From the NCBI GenBank assembly GCA_903857665.1, contig CAIOFV010000126.1:1-49660 (forward strand): a DNA stretch of 49,660 nucleotides, written 5' to 3'. Below are positions 8,256-15,653 of this stretch, in pieces (positions within the stretch are counted from its first letter, which is position 1; each line of letters starts with the position of its first letter). Position numbers and translations under genes: made by a program. This DNA comes from an uncultured Myxococcales bacterium. GTDB taxonomy: Bacteria; Myxococcota_A; UBA9042; DTJE01. The notes beneath the pieces were generated by a model. That model worked only from the letters and a program-made list of their open reading frames with translations, had not been told where the DNA came from and searched no databases.

Positions 8256-10016
8256 TCAACCGGGGTTGAACACGAACGGCCACTGGACGACGCAGATGCC
8301 ACCCTCGGGCTTGGCAAACCGCATGTTCCGGATCGCGCGAAGGACGCACTGCTCGACTGCCGAGTTCCCGATGCTGGTATCGGTCATGTTCGCGTCGCTG
8401 ACGCGTCCTTCCTGGTCGATGGTCCAACGGACCGTGATCTTGCCCGTCAGGGCGTCATGGATCTGCAACTGGGCCTCGTAGCAGGCCCGGATGGCGCCGG
8501 CGCGCTGCAGCACGACGCTCTGGATGTTGTTCTTCTGGCAGAAGCCCGAGGCGCCCATGCCGCCCAGCGACATCTTGCCGACCGACTTGACGCCCTTCTT
8601 GCCCAGGCCGGCGCGCATGCCCATGCCGCCGCCGGTGTCCACGCGGCCGAGGCCGTGGATGCGGCCGTAGCCGCCGGTGCCGCCGCCGCCCGAGCCGGTG
8701 CCCTTGAAGCCCATGCCGCCCGCGCCGTAGCCGACCTGCAACTCCGACCCGGTGCCGGCCATCGCGACCGCCATGCGGTTGTCGAAGGCATCGGCGTTGT
8801 CGCTGAGGATGGACGAGATGGCGCCGGACTTGGACAGCTTGTTGGACAGCAGGTCCGCCAGGCCGATCTTCTTCGGGTCGATCTTGGCCGCCAACTCGCC
8901 GTCACGCCGCGGGACCTTGGATTCGAGGTCCGGGTCCTTGTCGGGGTCGCCGAACTTGCCTTCCTCGCCTTCGGCCTTCTTGCCGACCGAATCGTCTTCC
9001 TCGCCGATCTCGAGCAGGGCCTCGTCCTTTTCCAGCGAGATGTTCGCTTCCACCTTCAGGACGCGCCGCTCGGCCTTGCGCTGCTCGATCTTGCCGGCCG
9101 GGTCCCAGGCGAACTGCGACACGACCCAGATCGCCATCAGGAAGAACAGCGAGCCCACGGTGGCGGCGACGAAGTTGCCGTCCATCTGGCCCGCGGTGCT
9201 GCGACCGATGATCACGTCCGGGCGGACGAACTGGAAGAACACTTCGAGGTTGCCGAACTCCAGCACGCCCCAGTCGCCCTTGCCGACCTTCTGGTAGTTG
9301 AGGCCGTTCTGGTCGTTGGTGTGCTTCTTGACGAACTCCTTGACCGGGGCCAGCACGCCGGCCAGGTTCACGCGGCCCTTGAAATCGCGGGACAGGGCTA
9401 CGGAGTAGTCGCCCTTGCGATCGACCGTGAAGAGCGTCAGGGATTTCCCGACCTCGGCCGCCGGCACGATGAAATCGCACCGGACGCCGTCGCCGATGGT
9501 GATGTCGCGCTTCTCGGTGAAGGTCGTTTCCTTCACCATCTTGCCGTCCCACAGCAGGGCGACGCGAAGGAGGCGATCGTCCGGCCCCAGGATCGGCTGG
9601 GCCGACATGGTCCAGATGAGACCGACGACCACCGCGATCATGCCCAGGAACATCGCGTGGTAGCCGTAGTACATCGCGATCTGCGTCGTGCCGGGGAGCA
9701 GGTGTTCGGCGACCATCTGGACGATGGCGCCACGGATGGTGAACGGCACCAGCATCAGGAACACGAAGACGCCGCCGGCCGCGATGAGGCCGATGGTGGC
9801 CAGCAGCTTCTTCCGGTGGAACGCCAGCCCGACGACGATCGCAACCAGTGCGACCAGCATCAGGACGATGGCGACCGACCCGGTCCACCACTGCCAGCCC
9901 TGGTACAGGCTGGGGTCGGAGAACTTGACCACGTCCTGATCGACCCATGGCACCGTGAAGGCGCCGATGAGACCCACCAGGGCTCCGACCAAGGCAATCA
10001 GGAGGCCAATCAACAT
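8256..10016 (-). CDS. AgmX-like membrane protein: helices, FHA-like domain and TonB-like (AgmX/PglI) C-terminal domain
   Basis: ATG at 10016 follows GAGG with about 7 bases spacing; an in-frame ATG at 10061 is possible. The 586-residue protein has four N-terminal membrane helices (about 1-22, 45-66, 70-92, 117-137), a beta-rich FHA-like domain (about 148-266, motifs DITIGDGVRCDFIVP and GDWGVLEFGNLEVFFQF), a fifth helix (284-302), an acidic and Gly-rich linker (330-490) and a C-terminal TonB-like domain (GKITVRWTIDQEGRVS, then AIRNMRFAKPEGG). Cys 492, 512, 557 and 575 may form disulphides. Proteins with this C terminus are typical of Myxococcota, where AgmX is linked to gliding and envelope machines. 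With the exbB operon immediately downstream, a role as the TonB-like energy-coupling partner is likely. Confidence 0.85.
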   Translation of the reverse strand: MLIGLLIALVGALVGLIGAFTVPWVDQDVVKFSDPSLYQGWQWWTGSVAIVLMLVALVAIVVGLAFHRKKLLATIGLIAAGGVFVFLMLVPFTIRGAIVQMVAEHLLPGTTQIAMYYGYHAMFLGMIAVVVGLIWTMSAQPILGPDDRLLRVALLWDGKMVKETTFTEKRDITIGDGVRCDFIVPAAEVGKSLTLFTVDRKGDYSVALSRDFKGRVNLAGVLAPVKEFVKKHTNDQNGLNYQKVGKGDWGVLEFGNLEVFFQFVRPDVIIGRSTAGQMDGNFVAATVGSLFFLMAIWVVSQFAWDPAGKIEQRKAERRVLKVEANISLEKDEALLEIGEEDDSVGKKAEGEEGKFGDPDKDPDLESKVPRRDGELAAKIDPKKIGLADLLSNKLSKSGAISSILSDNADAFDNRMAVAMAGTGSELQVGYGAGGMGFKGTGSGGGGTGGYGRIHGLGRVDTGGGMGMRAGLGKKGVKSVGKMSLGGMGASGFCQKNNIQSVVLQRAGAIRACYEAQLQIHDALTGKITVRWTIDQEGRVSDANMTDTSIGNSAVEQCVLRAIRNMRFAKPEGGICVVQWPFVFNPG

Positions 10017-10139
10017 GTCCAGCCCTCGCAATCGAAGGGGCACCGGGGCCCGTTTCCGCAACGGTCACCGGCAGGCTCCCCGACCATCCCAGCGCGAGAG
10101 GTCGGTAACCGGTCCAGCCGGCTTCCAAAGAACGACCGT

Positions 10140-10168
10140 ATTGTCCAAATGCGGGGTGGTCGCGTCAA
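10140..10168 (-). promoter_or_regulatory. Promoter of the AgmX-like gene
   Basis: Minus strand: -35 TTGACG (10168-10163), 17-base spacer, -10 GACAAT (10145-10140). The leader to ATG 10016 is about 117 bases. It lies in the 192-base gap after the preceding operon, so the AgmX-like gene is probably transcribed separately from the Mla operon. Confidence 0.55.
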
Positions 10169-10208
10169 TGTGTTTTTTCTATCCGGGACGCGTTGTGCCG
10201 TCACGGGT

Positions 10209-10904
10209 TCATTTCGGAGCCGAATCAAGGCCATTGGAGCGCTCCACGGCGGCGGCTTCCGTCCGCCAGCGAGTCGGGAACGAACTTCGGGCCCCCCCTT
10301 CGCGCAAAAGAGCCGCCGCCTCGGCCGGGCGACCCGCGGTCCTCAGCAGCCTCGACAGGCGCCAGCGAGCCACCAGGACGGACGGTGTACGGGACAGGAT
10401 CACGCGGTATTCCGCCTCGGCTTCCGCGATTCTCCCTTGCGCCGCGAGCCTTCCTGCCCGGAGCAGGGCCAGGCGATCCGCGAGGGGATCGGCCACGGCC
10501 GGGGGGGGCGCGTCGTCCCGTCGGGACGGGTCCCTGGGCACTCCGGGCGCCAGGAACCCCTCGACGAGGGGCACGTAGGCCCCGGACGGGGACAGGCTGC
10601 CGGCGCGCTGGACCCAGGCCGCGACGGTTTCGGCCGGCATGGACATGGCCCTGGCCATCACGCCGGCCTTCAGCGTCGGCAGCCACCAGGTCGGGAACTC
10701 CCGGAGCAGGCCCAGGTACCCCTGGTAGGCGTCGGCGACGCGCCCCTCGCGGTAGCGCGCGTCGGCCTCCGAAAGGCTGTGCATCGCACGGGCGTAGCGG
10801 TCGTCGTCGGCCCGTGCCGGGGAGGATGCCACCAGGGCCATCAGGAAAGGGGCTGCCACGAGAAGCGACAGGGGCAGGGCGAGCCTGGTCGGGTTCCGCG
10901 TCAT
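10209..10904 (-). CDS. Secreted TPR-like protein at the end of the Mla-type operon
   Basis: This 231-residue protein has a signal peptide of about 33 residues ending in a PARA-D cleavage site. The mature part is helical with TPR-like pairs: a first near residues 38-75 (ADARYREGRVADAYQGYL) and another near 150-215 (GRLAAQGRIAEAEAEYRVIL, then AGRPAEAAALLREG), joined by a Pro-rich linker. Its ATG overlaps the MCE gene stop in an ATGA, so it belongs to the same transcript. A periplasmic accessory or assembly role for the transporter is inferred from the operon alone. It is not MlaC-like in any way I can see. Confidence 0.8.
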   Translation of the reverse strand: MTRNPTRLALPLSLLVAAPFLMALVASSPARADDDRYARAMHSLSEADARYREGRVADAYQGYLGLLREFPTWWLPTLKAGVMARAMSMPAETVAAWVQRAGSLSPSGAYVPLVEGFLAPGVPRDPSRRDDAPPPAVADPLADRLALLRAGRLAAQGRIAEAEAEYRVILSRTPSVLVARWRLSRLLRTAGRPAEAAALLREGGARSSFPTRWRTEAAAVERSNGLDSAPK

Positions 10905-11893
10905 TCCTTCAGCAGCAGCTTCCAGGGGTGGCGCTTCACGTCCTTCATCAGGGCGATCAGGTCGTCGTACAGCTCGCGGTCGGAAAGGAGGGCCCCAACG
11001 CTGCCCTTGCCGTCCCGAAGGTTCTGGGACAGGAACTTCACGTTGGCCAGCAGCGTGGCGATTTCGGGCCGTGCGCCGGACACGACGGTCAGCAGCTCGC
11101 CCGCCAGGGACGCCCCCTGGTCCGCCAGCCGATCGACCTTCCGGACCGCGTCGGGAAGGCTTGCAAGCGTGGGCGCGATCCCCTTGTCCAGGTGCTCGGC
11201 CAGGGTCCGCACGGCCACGAGGGTATCGCGGATCTCTGCGCCATCCCGGGTGCCTTCGTTCAGCCCCTTCGACAGGCGCTCCAGGTTCGCGACGACGGCC
11301 TGGATCCCGGGGCGGTTCTCCTGCAGCACCTCGTCGACGTGGGTCACCAGGCGCTTGATCCCGTCGATGGACTCCTTCAGGTTCTGCCGGTTCTCGTGAA
11401 GCACCCCGGCGATGTCCACCACCAGGGACGACGCGTCCGCCCCCACCGCGTCCAGGTTCATCGGGCCCACGCCGATGAACGGCCGTTCCGTGCCGACCTG
11501 GGGCGCCTCCGGGGTACCCGGGAAGATCTCGACGTACTTTTCACCGAGGATGCCCAGGGTCGTGATGCGGAACGTGGCGTCGGCGCGGAGCAGGCGGACC
11601 GCGGTCGGGTCCAGTTTCAGCGTGACGCGGACGCCCACGGGCCGGTTGTCGGCTTCCGGGTCGGGCAGCCCGCCCCAGAGGTCCACCCGCGCCACCTTGC
11701 CGACGGTGACGCCGCTGAACTTGACGGGTGCGCCGGTCTTCAGGTCGGCGGATGTCGGGAAGTCCACGCGGACGAGGATCTGCTCGCGGCACTGGAAATC
11801 GCCCAGCAGGACGAGGAATCCGACGAGGAGGAGGACCGCGGTCAGGATGAGTCCCCCGACCTTGACCTCCATGGCGCGGGCGCGATCCGCCAT
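10901..11893 (-). CDS. mlaD: MCE-domain lipid transport protein (MlaD type)
   Basis: MCE proteins form hexameric rings or tubes in the periplasm that carry phospholipids between membranes, attached to an MlaE/MlaF ABC core. This 330-residue protein has an N-terminal anchor helix (about 12-31, GGLILTAVLLLVGFLVLLG) and the MCE domain (about 38-118: FPTSADLKTGAPVKFSGVTVG, then LGILGEKYVEIFPG). A long helical region follows (150-320, with heptad-like segments such as NLERLSKGLNEGTRDGAEI). It is longer than E. coli MlaD (about 180 residues), and the extra helices may form a needle-like channel. GGAG lies 9 bases before the ATG, and the upstream ATPase gene ends 3 bases before it. Confidence 0.92.
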   Translation of the reverse strand: MADRARAMEVKVGGLILTAVLLLVGFLVLLGDFQCREQILVRVDFPTSADLKTGAPVKFSGVTVGKVARVDLWGGLPDPEADNRPVGVRVTLKLDPTAVRLLRADATFRITTLGILGEKYVEIFPGTPEAPQVGTERPFIGVGPMNLDAVGADASSLVVDIAGVLHENRQNLKESIDGIKRLVTHVDEVLQENRPGIQAVVANLERLSKGLNEGTRDGAEIRDTLVAVRTLAEHLDKGIAPTLASLPDAVRKVDRLADQGASLAGELLTVVSGARPEIATLLANVKFLSQNLRDGKGSVGALLSDRELYDDLIALMKDVKRHPWKLLLKE

Positions 11894-11896
11894 CGT

Positions 11897-12640
11897 TCAG
11901 GTCTCCATCGGTCCATCGGGTTCCCCCCCGATGAACTGCCGCACCACCGGGTCCCCGGACGCTCGGAATGCTGCGGGCGGGCCATCCAGGTGGACGTGGC
12001 CCTTATACAGAAAGATGATGCGGTCGGCAACGCCGAAGATGGAGCGCAGGTCGTGGGAGACCACGATCACGGTCTTGGCGAGCTCGCGCGACAAGCGGAC
12101 GATCAGGTCGTCGATCGTGCGGCTGGCGACCACGTCCAGCCCCGTGGTCGGCTCGTCCAGGATCGCGGTAGTCGGGTCGAGCGTCAGGGCACGGGCGATC
12201 GACACCCGCTTGCGCTGGGACGGTCCCACCTCGTCGGGCATCAGGTCGGCCTTGTCCTCCATGCCGACCATCGCGAGGTACCCCAGGGCCGCGACCAGGG
12301 CGGCCTTGCGCGAGATCCGCCGGTGCTTTCGAAGAGGGAGGGCGACGTTTTCCCGCAGGGTCATGCTGTCGAAGAGGTTCGGGTGCTGGAACACCAGGGC
12401 ATGGCGGATGCGGATGTGCTGCCAGCGGGCCTCGCTGAAGTCCGTCACGTCCTCGGCATCGACGATCACCCTGCCGGCATCCGGGGCCAGGAGGCCGACC
12501 GCCGTCTTCATCAGCACGCTCTTGCCCGTGCCGGAAGCCCCGATGATGAAAGTGATTTCACGGTCCCGGATCTCGAGGTCGATCCCGGCCAGGACCACCT
12601 TGTCGCCGAACGACTTGTGGATGTTCCGGAACGCGATCAC
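11897..12640 (-). CDS. mlaF: ABC transporter ATP-binding protein 2 (MlaF type) with a degenerate signature motif
   Basis: GTG at 12640 follows GAGG by 6 bases, giving 247 residues. Visible motifs are Walker A GASGTGKS (34-41), Q-loop LVFQ (82-85), Walker B AILDEP with Asp162 and Glu163, D-loop TTGLD and the H-loop His196. The ABC signature, LSGGM or LSGGQ in normal relatives, is VGPSQ at 138-142 with the flanking Glu137 and Arg-Lys-Arg kept. The rest of the protein is intact, so this is not simple decay. It pairs with the other ATPase of the operon, which has the complementary defect. Together they should energise the two permeases and the MCE protein. Confidence 0.92.
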   Translation of the reverse strand: MIAFRNIHKSFGDKVVLAGIDLEIRDREITFIIGASGTGKSVLMKTAVGLLAPDAGRVIVDAEDVTDFSEARWQHIRIRHALVFQHPNLFDSMTLRENVALPLRKHRRISRKAALVAALGYLAMVGMEDKADLMPDEVGPSQRKRVSIARALTLDPTTAILDEPTTGLDVVASRTIDDLIVRLSRELAKTVIVVSHDLRSIFGVADRIIFLYKGHVHLDGPPAAFRASGDPVVRQFIGGEPDGPMET

Positions 12641-12648
12641 CGCACCCC

Positions 12649-13473
12649 TCAGTAGCCGGCCAGGAAGGCCAGCGTCGAAATGACGAAGTCCAGCACGATC
12701 ACCGCGAACGAGGCGTTGACCACCGCGCTGGTCGTCGCCCAGCCGACGCCCTCGGAACCGCCGCGGGCCTTGAATCCGGCGTCGGCGGCCAGCACCGGGA
12801 TGACGATCCCGTAGGACTCGGCCTTCAGGAACCCGATGACCACGTCGTGGACGGTGGTCACGTGAAGGTTGAGGAAGGTCGGCGTGGCAATCCCGAAGCG
12901 CCAGTGGCCCATCAGGTACCCCGCCACGATCCCGACCAGGGTGCCGAATACCCAGAGGACGGGGGTCATCACCACGCACGCCAGGAAACGGGGCGCCAGG
13001 ATGTAGGACACCGGGTCGCTGTTGGCGACCTTCATGGCTTCCACCTGGTCGGTGACCGTCATCGAGCCGATTTCCGCGGCGATGCCGGCCCCGACCCGGG
13101 TGGCGATCATCAGACCGGTGATCGTCGGGCCGAACGTCCGGACCATCGCGAAGATGAAGGCGCCCCCGACGCCCGACAGGTCCGGCAGCACCTTCAGGAC
13201 CTGGACGCAGCCCTGGTAGACGAGGATCAGTCCCAGGAACCCCAGCGTCACCGAGATGAACACCACGGAGTTGTTGCCCACGTTGTGCATCTGGGCGGAC
13301 AGCCGGTCCGCGGGGGGGAGGCGGCGTCCCAGCGAGCGGATGACCTGGCCCAGCAGTCGGACCGGGGACATCAGCGCCTCGGGGAGGGCGGGCACGCGAA
13401 AGGCCGTCCGGCTCCAGAAGGGTCGGCCCGCCGCGGTCGCCGGGGCGCCCGAACGCCGTCCGTCATGCGTCAT
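12649..13473 (-). CDS. mlaE: MlaE-family ABC permease 2
   Basis: MlaE proteins are the membrane core of MCE lipid transporters. ATG at 13473 overlaps the previous stop in an ATGA, giving 274 residues; an in-frame ATG two codons upstream (13479) is an alternative. Family features are the amphipathic N-terminal interface helix, the GNNSVVFISVTLGFLGLIL helix, the conserved ATRVGAGIAAEIGSM segment with TDQVEAM, and the DVVIGFLKAESYG segment near the C terminus. It is clearly diverged from permease 1, so the two probably make a heterodimer. Confidence 0.92.
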   Translation of the reverse strand: MTHDGRRSGAPATAAGRPFWSRTAFRVPALPEALMSPVRLLGQVIRSLGRRLPPADRLSAQMHNVGNNSVVFISVTLGFLGLILVYQGCVQVLKVLPDLSGVGGAFIFAMVRTFGPTITGLMIATRVGAGIAAEIGSMTVTDQVEAMKVANSDPVSYILAPRFLACVVMTPVLWVFGTLVGIVAGYLMGHWRFGIATPTFLNLHVTTVHDVVIGFLKAESYGIVIPVLAADAGFKARGGSEGVGWATTSAVVNASFAVIVLDFVISTLAFLAGY

Positions 13474-14339
13474 ACCCATAGCGTGGTCACCAGGAAGTTC
13501 ACAACGAAGATCGCGATCGCCGCCGTCACGACGGAATTGTTCACCGCGCGGCCCACGCCCTCGGCGCCGCCCCGGACCCGGAGGCCCCAGTGGCACGACA
13601 CGATGCTGATGGCGCCGCCGAAGAAGAATCCCTTCACCAGGCCCATCACGAACTCGTCCACCAGGTGCCCATCCAGGATCCCCTGCCAGAACACGCGCAC
13701 ATCGATGCCGACGATGGCCTGGCAGGCGATCGCGGCGCCGGCGATGGCGAACAGGTCCCCGATGCACGTCAGCAGGACAAGCATCACGCACATCGCCACG
13801 AAACGCGGGACGACCAGGTGGCGCACCGGGTCGATCCCCAGCACCCGGAGCGCGTCGATCTGGTCCGTGATCACCATGGTGCCCAGCTCGGCCGTGTTGT
13901 TGGCCCCGACGCGGCCGCTGAACATCAGGCCGATCAGGACGGGGCCCACCTCGGCCAGCACCGTCAGGCCCGTGGCCCAGCCCACCATCCCGGTGGCGCC
14001 GGTATCCCGGACGAAGTTGCCGGTCTGAATCAGCATGAGGGCACCCACGAACAGCGACGTCAGGATCACGACAGGAAGGGACCGGACGCCCACCCTGTGG
14101 AACTGGCGGAGCGTTTCATCGTAGTCGAAGGTCGGCGGCATCATCGCCCGGAAGATCCGGAACTGCAGCAGGCTCATGCCTCCGACGATGTCGCAGGCGT
14201 CCAGGAAGCCGCGGCCGACGGGCCGGAGGGCCAGGGCCATCCCGGCGCTGGCGACGTCGAGGAAACGCCGAGGGCGCGGAGCCGCCCCAGGGACGTTCAA
14301 CGATCCACTCGCGGCCGGCTGGGGGTCACGTCCGGGCAT
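13470..14339 (-). CDS. mlaE: MlaE-family ABC permease 1
   Basis: This 289-residue membrane protein carries the MlaE core: PVVILTSLFVGALMLIQTG, then FSGRVGANNTAELGTMVITDQIDAL (the conserved coupling region), PVRHLVVPRFVAM and the C-terminal GLVKGFFFGGAISIVSCHWGL segment. The first 50 or so residues, rich in Pro and Arg, are an extension over typical MlaE (about 260). The start overlaps the upstream ATPase gene by 14 bases, showing tight coupling. Sequence differences from permease 2 in the coupling region fit the asymmetry seen in the two ATPases. Confidence 0.92.
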   Translation of the reverse strand: MPGRDPQPAASGSLNVPGAAPRPRRFLDVASAGMALALRPVGRGFLDACDIVGGMSLLQFRIFRAMMPPTFDYDETLRQFHRVGVRSLPVVILTSLFVGALMLIQTGNFVRDTGATGMVGWATGLTVLAEVGPVLIGLMFSGRVGANNTAELGTMVITDQIDALRVLGIDPVRHLVVPRFVAMCVMLVLLTCIGDLFAIAGAAIACQAIVGIDVRVFWQGILDGHLVDEFVMGLVKGFFFGGAISIVSCHWGLRVRGGAEGVGRAVNNSVVTAAIAIFVVNFLVTTLWV

Positions 14340-15072
14340 CGGTCACCGCCAGGAAGGTTCGGACGCGAGGGTCGGGGTGGACGCGTCCCTCGGCCAACGT
14401 CCCGCTGAAGATCACCCGCCCCGCATCGACGACGTGGAAATGCTCGCACACCGGGGCCAGCCGGTCGATGTCGTGGGAGGCGATCACCACCGTGCAGCGG
14501 CGGCGGGCATGGATCCCCACGATCAAGGCGAAGATGCGCGACGTCGTCACGGGATCGAGGCCTCCCGACGGGTCGTCGAACACCAGGAGGTCCGCGTCGG
14601 ACACGGCCGCCCGGGCCACGGCGACCCGGCGTTGCATGCCCCCGGACAGCGACTGGATTTCCATGTCCGACACCCCGGGGAGCCGGACCGCCTCCAGGAT
14701 GGCCTGGACGCGGCGCTCGACGTCGTCCTCTGCCACCCCGACCGCGTCGGCTTCCAGCGGGAACGCCACGTTGTCCCGGACCGACAGGAAATCGAACAAC
14801 GCCAGGTTCTGGAACTGCACGCCGATGCGGGCCCGCACGCGCCGCAGGCCTTCGGGATCGTCGAAATCGACGGTCTCCCCGAACAGGGCGACCCGGCCGG
14901 AATCGGGAGGCAGAAGGGTGCACAACGTCTTGAGGATCAGGGTCTTGCCGGAACCGCCCGGGCCCACCAGCGCGTGGATCCGCCCGGCGGGAAGCGTCAG
15001 GTTGGCGTCATCGAGGACACGTGTGCCCGAAAGGTCCTTGCGGATGTCGCGAAGTTCGGCGGCGGCTTCCAC
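14326..15072 (-). CDS. mlaF: ABC transporter ATP-binding protein 1 (MlaF type) with an altered Walker B
   Basis: GTG at 15072 follows GGAGG by about 5 bases and gives 248 residues. The frame is open upstream, but that part overlaps the NifX-like gene and is not protein-like. Motifs are Walker A GPGGSGKT (37-44), Q-loop GVQFQ, canonical signature LSGGM (142-146), Walker B LLVFDDP and H-loop His200. The residue after the Walker B aspartate, normally the catalytic glutamate, is Asp167. This change is known from the degenerate site of heterodimeric ABC proteins. The partner ATPase has the matching signature change. Confidence 0.93.
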   Translation of the reverse strand: MEAAAELRDIRKDLSGTRVLDDANLTLPAGRIHALVGPGGSGKTLILKTLCTLLPPDSGRVALFGETVDFDDPEGLRRVRARIGVQFQNLALFDFLSVRDNVAFPLEADAVGVAEDDVERRVQAILEAVRLPGVSDMEIQSLSGGMQRRVAVARAAVSDADLLVFDDPSGGLDPVTTSRIFALIVGIHARRRCTVVIASHDIDRLAPVCEHFHVVDAGRVIFSGTLAEGRVHPDPRVRTFLAVTDART

Positions 15073-15089
15073 GGCCCCTCCCGCCGGGT

Positions 15090-15530
15090 TCAGGCGTCGA
15101 ATTCGTCCTCGAGGGAGGCGGGCGGCTGGCCCACGGACTCCGCCACCTCGGCGATTTCGGCCTCCTCGGGGTCGATGCGGGACTCGTCCCTCAGCAGGAG
15201 GAGGGCGAACAAGGCCAGGGCGCGATCGACGTATTCCTCGGAGGTGATCACGACCTCGATGCCGCGCCGCATCAGCGCCCGGCGCATCGTGTCGCCGATC
15301 GAGCCGGCGATGACGGTGCGGCAATCGCCCACCACCTCGGCGACCGCGCGGTAGCGGTCGCGCCACGGATCCGGTCGAAGGCGTGCGTATTTCGGCATGC
15401 GAGGTACGTTCTTGCGGCGCTCGACGGTCCCGATCTGGCCGGCCTCGATGTCCGCCACCACGAACGAGGAGACGCGCCAGAAGCGCGGCGCGACGTGCAC
15501 TCCGTCGTCGGTGGGGATCGCAACCTTCAA
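15090..15530 (-). CDS. NifX/dinitrogenase iron-molybdenum cofactor-type domain protein
   Basis: This 146-residue protein starts at TTG 15530, preceded by GAGG 7 bases away. It opens with MKVAIPTDDG and APRFWRVSSFVVAD, the pattern of the NifX/NifB/MTH1175 family, a ribonuclease H-like fold that binds metal clusters or cofactors. The second half has VAEVVGDCRTVIAGSIGDTM, also family-like, then an acidic tail (DPEEAEIAEVAES). No nitrogen-fixation gene is nearby. It is the first gene of the Mla-type operon, 17 bases before the first ATPase, so a regulatory or redox-sensing role in lipid transport is possible but unproven. Confidence 0.78.
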   Translation of the reverse strand: MKVAIPTDDGVHVAPRFWRVSSFVVADIEAGQIGTVERRKNVPRMPKYARLRPDPWRDRYRAVAEVVGDCRTVIAGSIGDTMRRALMRRGIEVVITSEEYVDRALALFALLLLRDESRIDPEEAEIAEVAESVGQPPASLEDEFDA

Positions 15531-15556
15531 GCGTCAGCCTCGCGGGGACCGGGCGC

Positions 15557-15585
15557 ATTATCATCGTCGGCATGCCTGATTGCAA
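15557..15585 (-). promoter_or_regulatory. Promoter of the NifX-like/Mla-type operon
   Basis: Minus strand: -35 TTGCAA (15585-15580), 17-base spacer, -10 GATAAT (15562-15557). The predicted start near 15550 leaves a 20-base leader before the TTG start. All seven genes down to 10209 are close or overlapping, so this promoter probably serves the whole operon. Confidence 0.6.
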
Positions 15586-15600
15586 GCGAGGCCCCATCCG

Positions 15601-15629
15601 CTGAACGCAAGTGGTTGATGTGATACGAT
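15601..15629 (+). promoter_or_regulatory. Extended -10 promoter of the oxidoreductase gene
   Basis: Plus strand: TGATACGAT at 15621-15629, an extended -10 (TGn followed by TACGAT). The -35 position (15601-15606) is weak, as is usual for extended -10 promoters. It is back to back with the Mla-operon promoter in the same 123-base divergent gap. Confidence 0.45.
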
Positions 15630-15653
15630 GTGGCTCTGCACCAGGGAGGGACC

